Source of the DNA: Gammaproteobacteria bacterium
Lineage (GTDB): Bacteria; Pseudomonadota; Gammaproteobacteria; Steroidobacterales; Steroidobacteraceae
Length of the DNA: 47,133 nt
Direction of reading: 5' to 3'
NCBI GenBank assembly: GCA_025359565.1
Contig: JANYFY010000006.1
Location: 1 to 47,133, forward strand
How positions within the stretch are numbered: the stretch's first letter is position 1; every line of letters starts with the position of its first letter. The position numbers were made by a program, and so were the translations under genes. Under the pieces are notes generated by a model that was given only the letters and a program-made list of their open reading frames with translations, searched no databases and was not told the DNA's origin. Positions 43,490 to 47,133 of the stretch are shown one piece after another.

Positions 43490-45025
43490 CTATTTAGTCG
43501 TTTTATGTTTCCAGATTTCCAATAATTCGGGTGACGCCTGAGCCCGCACATCATTATCCGCGAGAATGCCTTCGGTTGCCTCAACAAGCGCCGCACGCGC
43601 AAATACCAGCGCTTCGTGATCGGACTGGTCGAATTCAAAAGTCACAAATTCATCTTTAAGATCGCGTAACAGAGTTACGAGCTGCTTTAAGCTACGAATG
43701 GGTTTGTCGTTTACGCGCGCAAGCACTCCGCCTGCGGGGTTATCGTACCCAGCGGTAATTTTATTGGGGAAAAATGGCGAGGTTACCAGAACGAGTTCCT
43801 CGTGTTCGGGGGTCGGAGGAAATCCCACATCGCGGATCAGCGGCGACTTCAGCGCATTCAGCATGCCGCTGGGTCCCTTAGCGGAACCGACATTACCGAG
43901 AAGTTGTAAGTGCTCAAGGCTTGCCCGCGAAAATACCAGCGGTCCGTAAATAAAATAATCGGGATAAGTGCCCTGAAGTTCGCCAATCATTAAAGGACGC
44001 TGGTTGCTCACGGGTAGCGCGACGGGAAGTGTCTTGCCGTCGCGCACTATCGTCAACGGCACGGTGCCGTTCTTGGCCAAGGATTGCACCAAGTACTGAA
44101 ATTCTACGCGTAGCTGGGACGGCAGCAAGATCATTCCTTGATCATCGACGGGCGTAGTGCCAATCGCAGTAATCACATCCCATTCCTTGAGCGGATAGGC
44201 AGCATCGGTGCGGAAAGGTCGGTGCACAATAATCCCGTGCACGGACTTATTGATTCCGAGTTGCCGTCGTAGGGCAGCGTTTTCCAAGGTCTGAAGCTCA
44301 TCGTGCATGGTGGGCTTACCGTCGTAGTGCCCATCCGCGATATCGGTTAAAAATAAAGAAATTTCTTCGTTAGGAATGATATAGCCGATGTTATTGCCCA
44401 TCGTTGCAAACGCGAGACCTATCATTTTGTCATCGACTAACACCGGCCCACCGCTATTGCCCGGATTGATGGCCGCGTCTATTTGAATTCGCATACCGGA
44501 AACCGACGCGCTGTATTCAACGAATTCGATCCGCGATACGATTCCCTTGGTAATAGAGAGCGCACTGCCCCCTTTGGGAAAACCATACGCCAGCACGGCT
44601 TCCTTGATCTCCGGCATGCTAGTGGAGCGCGTTAATGCGCCATGTTCGGCAAAAAAACTAGGGTCATCGACTTTAAGCACCGCCAGGTCGATTCCAGGGG
44701 CTACTGCGACCACGGTCGCGAGTAATTTATCGCCTGCTTGATTGGCCTGAATTTGCACCTGACTGGCGTATTGCACCACATGAGCATTGGTTAAAATACG
44801 ATTGCCATCGATTACCACACCGCTTCCCGTTACTTCAGTGGGGGATTGCTTCGTCCATGGACGGGTAGGATCGGGGCGCCGCAGGGTCGCGAATATTTCG
44901 ACGACGCTGTTTTTAACATCGGTGGCGTCGGAATTTGCCACGCGCGCGGCTTTTGCTGCTTGGGCTTGGCCACTAAAGGAGGCAAAAAGGGCTGCCAATA
45001 AACATAATACTGTCGTTCGATTCAT
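43490..45025 (-). CDS. Periplasmic trypsin-like serine protease (S1C/DegP-type)
   Basis: 511 residues with a signal peptide ending in QAQA. The catalytic triad is readable: H82 in ILTNAHVV, D113 in PGIDLAVLKV and S191 in INPGNSGGPVL. Two PDZ-like regions follow, one in the middle (PLKEWDVITAIGTTPVDDQG) and one near the C-terminus (GVLARVNDKPIRSLKQLV). The architecture resembles plant-type Deg proteases more than DegP. It would degrade or process misfolded envelope proteins. The TIGR00266-family pseudogene follows closely on the same strand. Confidence 0.9.
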   Translation of the reverse strand: MNRTTVLCLLAALFASFSGQAQAAKAARVANSDATDVKNSVVEIFATLRRPDPTRPWTKQSPTEVTGSGVVIDGNRILTNAHVVQYASQVQIQANQAGDKLLATVVAVAPGIDLAVLKVDDPSFFAEHGALTRSTSMPEIKEAVLAYGFPKGGSALSITKGIVSRIEFVEYSASVSGMRIQIDAAINPGNSGGPVLVDDKMIGLAFATMGNNIGYIIPNEEISLFLTDIADGHYDGKPTMHDELQTLENAALRRQLGINKSVHGIIVHRPFRTDAAYPLKEWDVITAIGTTPVDDQGMILLPSQLRVEFQYLVQSLAKNGTVPLTIVRDGKTLPVALPVSNQRPLMIGELQGTYPDYFIYGPLVFSRASLEHLQLLGNVGSAKGPSGMLNALKSPLIRDVGFPPTPEHEELVLVTSPFFPNKITAGYDNPAGGVLARVNDKPIRSLKQLVTLLRDLKDEFVTFEFDQSDHEALVFARAALVEATEGILADNDVRAQASPELLEIWKHKTTK

Positions 45026-45147
45026 GCAAAAACCTGTGTGAGTGAGACTTGCCGGGGATCGCTAATCTATAGGGATTCTATGCAAACCGCACCTCCTAGG
45101 GCTCGCGGGATAGGCTACTGCGTGGTCATCTTCCAGAGAATTGACCT

Positions 45148-45450
45148 CTACGGGCAACGATATGCAACGCCGGCGCTTGGAAATCTCATTAACCCTTCGG
45201 TGACGAGCCCCACATTTGCATTGAGGCTCACCGCTTGGTTACGAAATTGCTTCTGTGCAACGCTTATGTCCACTAGTCCGTGCTCGTTTTTAGGCACCGT
45301 GATGCTGCCCCGCGATTTACACATAATCACTTCCGACGCCTTGTCGGTCAGCCGCACCTCCTCCGCGCCGGGCGCGAGTGTGACGCTTGCACAGCCGTTA
45401 AGCACGGCCGCCCCGATGACGATGTAACCTAGCTTGAGGGAGTGAGGCAT
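45148..45450 (-). CDS. DUF4156-family lipoprotein
   Basis: 100 residues. The signal peptide ends in the lipobox LNGC. The mature part (APGAEEVRLTDKASEVIMCK, then a Gly-containing strand and an ISVAQKQFRNQA helix, ending in AYRCP) matches the small DUF4156 outer-membrane lipoproteins, with two conserved cysteines likely in a disulphide. Function unknown. Divergent from the MAPEG gene. Confidence 0.8.
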   Translation of the reverse strand: MPHSLKLGYIVIGAAVLNGCASVTLAPGAEEVRLTDKASEVIMCKSRGSITVPKNEHGLVDISVAQKQFRNQAVSLNANVGLVTEGLMRFPSAGVAYRCP

Positions 45451-45531
45451 GCTGTTTCCTTATGTGTATAGCCACTAACGCTATGATAGAGTCTATATCG
45501 TATTAAACACTGAAAGCTGGAGTCATCAGTC

Positions 45532-45957
45532 ATGAGTATTCCCATTCTTGCCCCTGCGGCTGTTCTTGTTTTTTGGTCGCTCATTATGCTGGTGTGGATG
45601 GCGGCAACTCGGTTGCCGGCATTAAAAAAAGCGGGCATCGATTTGAGCACTAGTGTCGGTGGTCGCGGTCAAGACCTTGAGAAGGTGTTGCCCGCTCACA
45701 TCAACTGGAAGGCGCACAACTACGCGCACCTGATGGAACAACCTACTATTTTTTATGCGACGGTTGCGATACTCGCGCTCGCCGGCGTCGGTAGCGGAAT
45801 CAATCTGGCACTGGCCTGGGCCTATGTCGTCATTCGCATTGTGCATAGCCTGGTACAAGCCACCTTCAATCGCGTTGCGGTACGATTTCCACTGTTTATG
45901 CTCTCGACATTGGTGTTGCTGGTAATGGCGATAAACGCGTTGCGAGCGACCTTGTAG
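45532..45957 (+). CDS. MAPEG-family membrane protein
   Basis: 141 residues with four hydrophobic helices, the MAPEG size. The first helix (AAVLVFWSLIMLVWMAATRL), VLPAHINWKAHNYAHLMEQP with the conserved N-x-x-E-like segment, and the AWAYVVIRIVHSLVQATFN stretch are typical. MAPEG proteins are membrane glutathione-dependent enzymes in eukaryotes; bacterial members are mostly uncharacterised. GGAG lies 11 nt before the ATG. Confidence 0.85.
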   Translation: MSIPILAPAAVLVFWSLIMLVWMAATRLPALKKAGIDLSTSVGGRGQDLEKVLPAHINWKAHNYAHLMEQPTIFYATVAILALAGVGSGINLALAWAYVVIRIVHSLVQATFNRVAVRFPLFMLSTLVLLVMAINALRATL

Positions 45958-46022
45958 TTGCGGTGTCGTTGGGGGAGGGGTCCGTGGGGGACCCTTGATG
46001 TCCCTGAGATTGGCGTGCCTGA

Positions 46023-46056
46023 TTGACATGAATGGGTATGTGCATTAACATACACA
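46023..46056 (+). promoter_or_regulatory. Strong sigma-70 promoter with overlapping inverted repeat
   Basis: TTGACA (46023-46028) and TAACAT (46046-46051) are separated by 17 bp. An inverted repeat, GTATG (46037-46041) and CATAC (46050-46054), spans the -10 box. It should drive the two small genes that follow, and the repeat may be bound by the ribbon-helix-helix-like product of the first. Confidence 0.65.
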
Positions 46057-46081
46057 TGTTCATATTTAATGGTAAGTTACG

Positions 46082-46393
46082 ATGAAAACTGCACGCGTCA
46101 CCCTGCTGACATCGCCCGACTTTAAAAAATTTCTCAGCGTGGAAGCGCAACGCGAAGGCGTCAGCGTGGCCGAGCTTATTCGCACGCGTTGTGAACAGCG
46201 GCCTTCGGAAGAGGAGAAAATTCTGGTGGCACTCACTAGTGAGCTTAGGAACGCCGTGACTAGTGCAAAGGTTACCCTTAAAAATGGACTCGATGTAGCG
46301 CAGGAATTTCTTACAGAGCTTCGCACGAAGCGCGCGGGTGTGGGCGATAGCACAGCCGTTGTGCGGCGATCGGCAGCCGGAACTCGCCGTTGA
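46082..46393 (+). CDS. Small protein with ribbon-helix-helix-like N-terminus
   Basis: 103 residues of no named family I can state. The first 40 residues have the pattern of an RHH DNA-binding fold: a strand (TARVTLLTSP), helix (DFKKFLSVEAQREG), a Ser-Val turn and a second helix (AELIRTRCEQR). A longer helical region follows (EEEKILVALTSELRNAV). GGTAAG lies just before the ATG, and a strong promoter with an inverted repeat precedes it. The stop overlaps the next start (TTGA), so both proteins are made together. An autoregulated two-gene module such as toxin-antitoxin or a regulator pair is possible. Confidence 0.65.
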   Translation: MKTARVTLLTSPDFKKFLSVEAQREGVSVAELIRTRCEQRPSEEEKILVALTSELRNAVTSAKVTLKNGLDVAQEFLTELRTKRAGVGDSTAVVRRSAAGTRR

Positions 46394-46611
46394 GCGTCTT
46401 CAGCGAGGCCATTAGTGCTATCCGAGAGGCGTTGAAATTAACAGACGATGTGAAGCGTGCTGGGGATACCATAAAGGAACTTGCGAGCGAAGTGCGCGAC
46501 CATGATCGTCGCATCACCCGCTTGGAAGCACAATGGGATACCGCCATTACTCTATCGCGGGGCCGTGCGGGCGCGAACCGCAAGCTTGTGGATAAGAGCG
46601 GCCGGGAGTAA
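46390..46611 (+). CDS. Small coiled-coil protein, partner of the RHH-like gene
   Basis: 73 residues starting at TTG in a TTGA overlap with the preceding stop. Almost the whole protein is predicted helix with heptad-like spacing (LTDDVKRAGDTIKELASEV, DHDRRITRLEAQWDTAI). It recalls small proteins of unknown function found next to RHH genes on proteobacterial chromosomes and mobile elements. No catalytic motif is visible. It may be a structural partner or effector of the RHH-like protein. Confidence 0.6.
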   Translation: MSVFSEAISAIREALKLTDDVKRAGDTIKELASEVRDHDRRITRLEAQWDTAITLSRGRAGANRKLVDKSGRE

Positions 46612-46739
46612 CCGTTGGGACGCGGGTGGCGGCATCTTACGCTGCGTTCGCTGGCGTACAGACGGCAGTGCAGTGCCCGTATAGCGTGTACCCCCGTTAA
46701 CCACACGCCCTTCAAAAAATACCGATTAGGAAACATTTT

Positions 46740-47123
46740 ATGCAAACGTTATCTGGCCTGGCCGTAGTTTTGACCTTCGCGGCAGCACCGGTGCTTGCAT
46801 CCGAGCACTGCTCCATCCATCCAAAGAAGGGAATGTCTGACTCCCAACTCGCAGGACTTGCAACGCTCTCGCAGGCCGATGCCGAAAAAATCGCAATTGC
46901 TAAACTTAAGAGCAGTGAAACCGTCTCAACCAAGAGCGCCGAACTGGAGTCAGAGCACGGCTGTTTAATTTGGTCCTTTGATTTAGGCGTCGCTGGTAAA
47001 TCGGGCATTGAAGAGATTCAGGTCGATGCAGGTAATGGCAAGGTGCTCTCAGTAAAGCATGAAAGCCTGCGCCAGGAAAAAACCGAAATGCGCAATGAAG
47101 CGAAGGAAAAACTTAAGCAATAG
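46740..47123 (+). CDS. Secreted PepSY-domain protein
   Basis: 127 residues with a signal peptide (cleaved near PVLASEH). One PepSY domain covers about residues 40-108: LSQADAEKIAIAKLKSSETV, then SELESEHGCLIWSFDLGV and IEEIQVDAGNGKVLSVKHE. PepSY domains are thought to bind or inhibit peptidases, or to act as small periplasmic binding modules. AGGAAA precedes the ATG at a normal distance. The charged C-terminus (EKTEMRNEAKEKLKQ) is helical. Confidence 0.87.
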   Translation: MQTLSGLAVVLTFAAAPVLASEHCSIHPKKGMSDSQLAGLATLSQADAEKIAIAKLKSSETVSTKSAELESEHGCLIWSFDLGVAGKSGIEEIQVDAGNGKVLSVKHESLRQEKTEMRNEAKEKLKQ

Positions 47124-47133
47124 CGGGGCGGAT

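Noticed and set aside
1-47133. CRISPR arrays, tRNA or rRNA genes and riboswitches
   Set aside because: No regularly spaced repeats, tRNA-like cloverleaf or rRNA-like sequence was noticed by eye; a covariance-model scan would be needed to exclude small RNAs.

Overview
The window looks like a chromosomal segment of a gammaproteobacterium of the Xanthomonadales / Nevskiales / Steroidobacterales type. That guess rests on gene content only: a large TonB-dependent receptor beside an M61 peptidase and amidohydrolases, an export protein of the Xanthomonas-like SLBB kind, and an ECF sigma factor paired with an ankyrin-tailed membrane protein. No rRNA, tRNA or other taxonomic marker was seen.

Layout. 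(1) 1-3.2 kb: the 5' part of a PucR-like regulator leaving the window on the left, a YCII-domain protein, a secreted beta-lactamase-fold serine hydrolase, and a truncated tyrosine recombinase preceded by a long imperfect inverted repeat. (2) 3.3-28.2 kb: a surface-polysaccharide (O-antigen or capsule) locus. The reverse strand carries a bacillosamine-type initiation module (phosphoglycosyl transferase, NeuD/PglD-like acetyltransferase, DegT aminotransferase), a Wzy-like polymerase/ligase, Wzx flippase, Wzz chain-length regulator, a PglA-like glycosyltransferase, a glutamine-hydrolysing asparagine synthetase homologue, and a UDP-sugar dehydrogenase/epimerase pair. Together they predict a repeat unit with an acetamido-amino deoxysugar at the reducing end and possibly an amidated hexuronic acid. 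Plus-strand genes are interleaved: an A+T-rich GT2 / 2OG-Fe oxygenase / methyltransferase trio, a secreted beta-helix protein and a GT4 glycosyltransferase. Decayed pieces of at least one other such locus lie at 10.3-11.4 kb and 26.4-28.2 kb. (3) 28.3-36.4 kb: an apparently intact peptide or amide scavenging block with two secreted amidohydrolases, an M61 peptidase and a TonB-dependent receptor. (4) 36.5-39.3 kb: a graveyard with an internally deleted CsgG-family lipoprotein, an internally deleted MazF, a truncated PIN-like toxin and a MarR remnant, among them an intact orphan ParA ATPase and a cupin. (5) 39.3-47.1 kb: a conserved-looking secreted protein / ECF sigma / ankyrin membrane protein unit; a PIN toxin-antitoxin pair lying between two copies of a 61-bp sequence taken from the 3' end of a TIGR00266/AIM24-family gene that itself has a nonsense codon; a periplasmic S1C protease; a DUF4156 lipoprotein; a MAPEG protein; a small ribbon-helix-helix/coiled-coil gene pair with its own strong promoter; and a PepSY-domain protein.

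The main message is locus turnover. At least nine broken genes (deletions, frameshifts, nonsense codons) sit at the borders of the polysaccharide cluster and in the toxin-antitoxin region, next to intact blocks. The best candidates for something new are the direct-repeat-flanked toxin-antitoxin insertion with its twin-palindrome operator, the oxygenase/methyltransferase trio within a glycan locus, and the sigma / ankyrin signalling unit.
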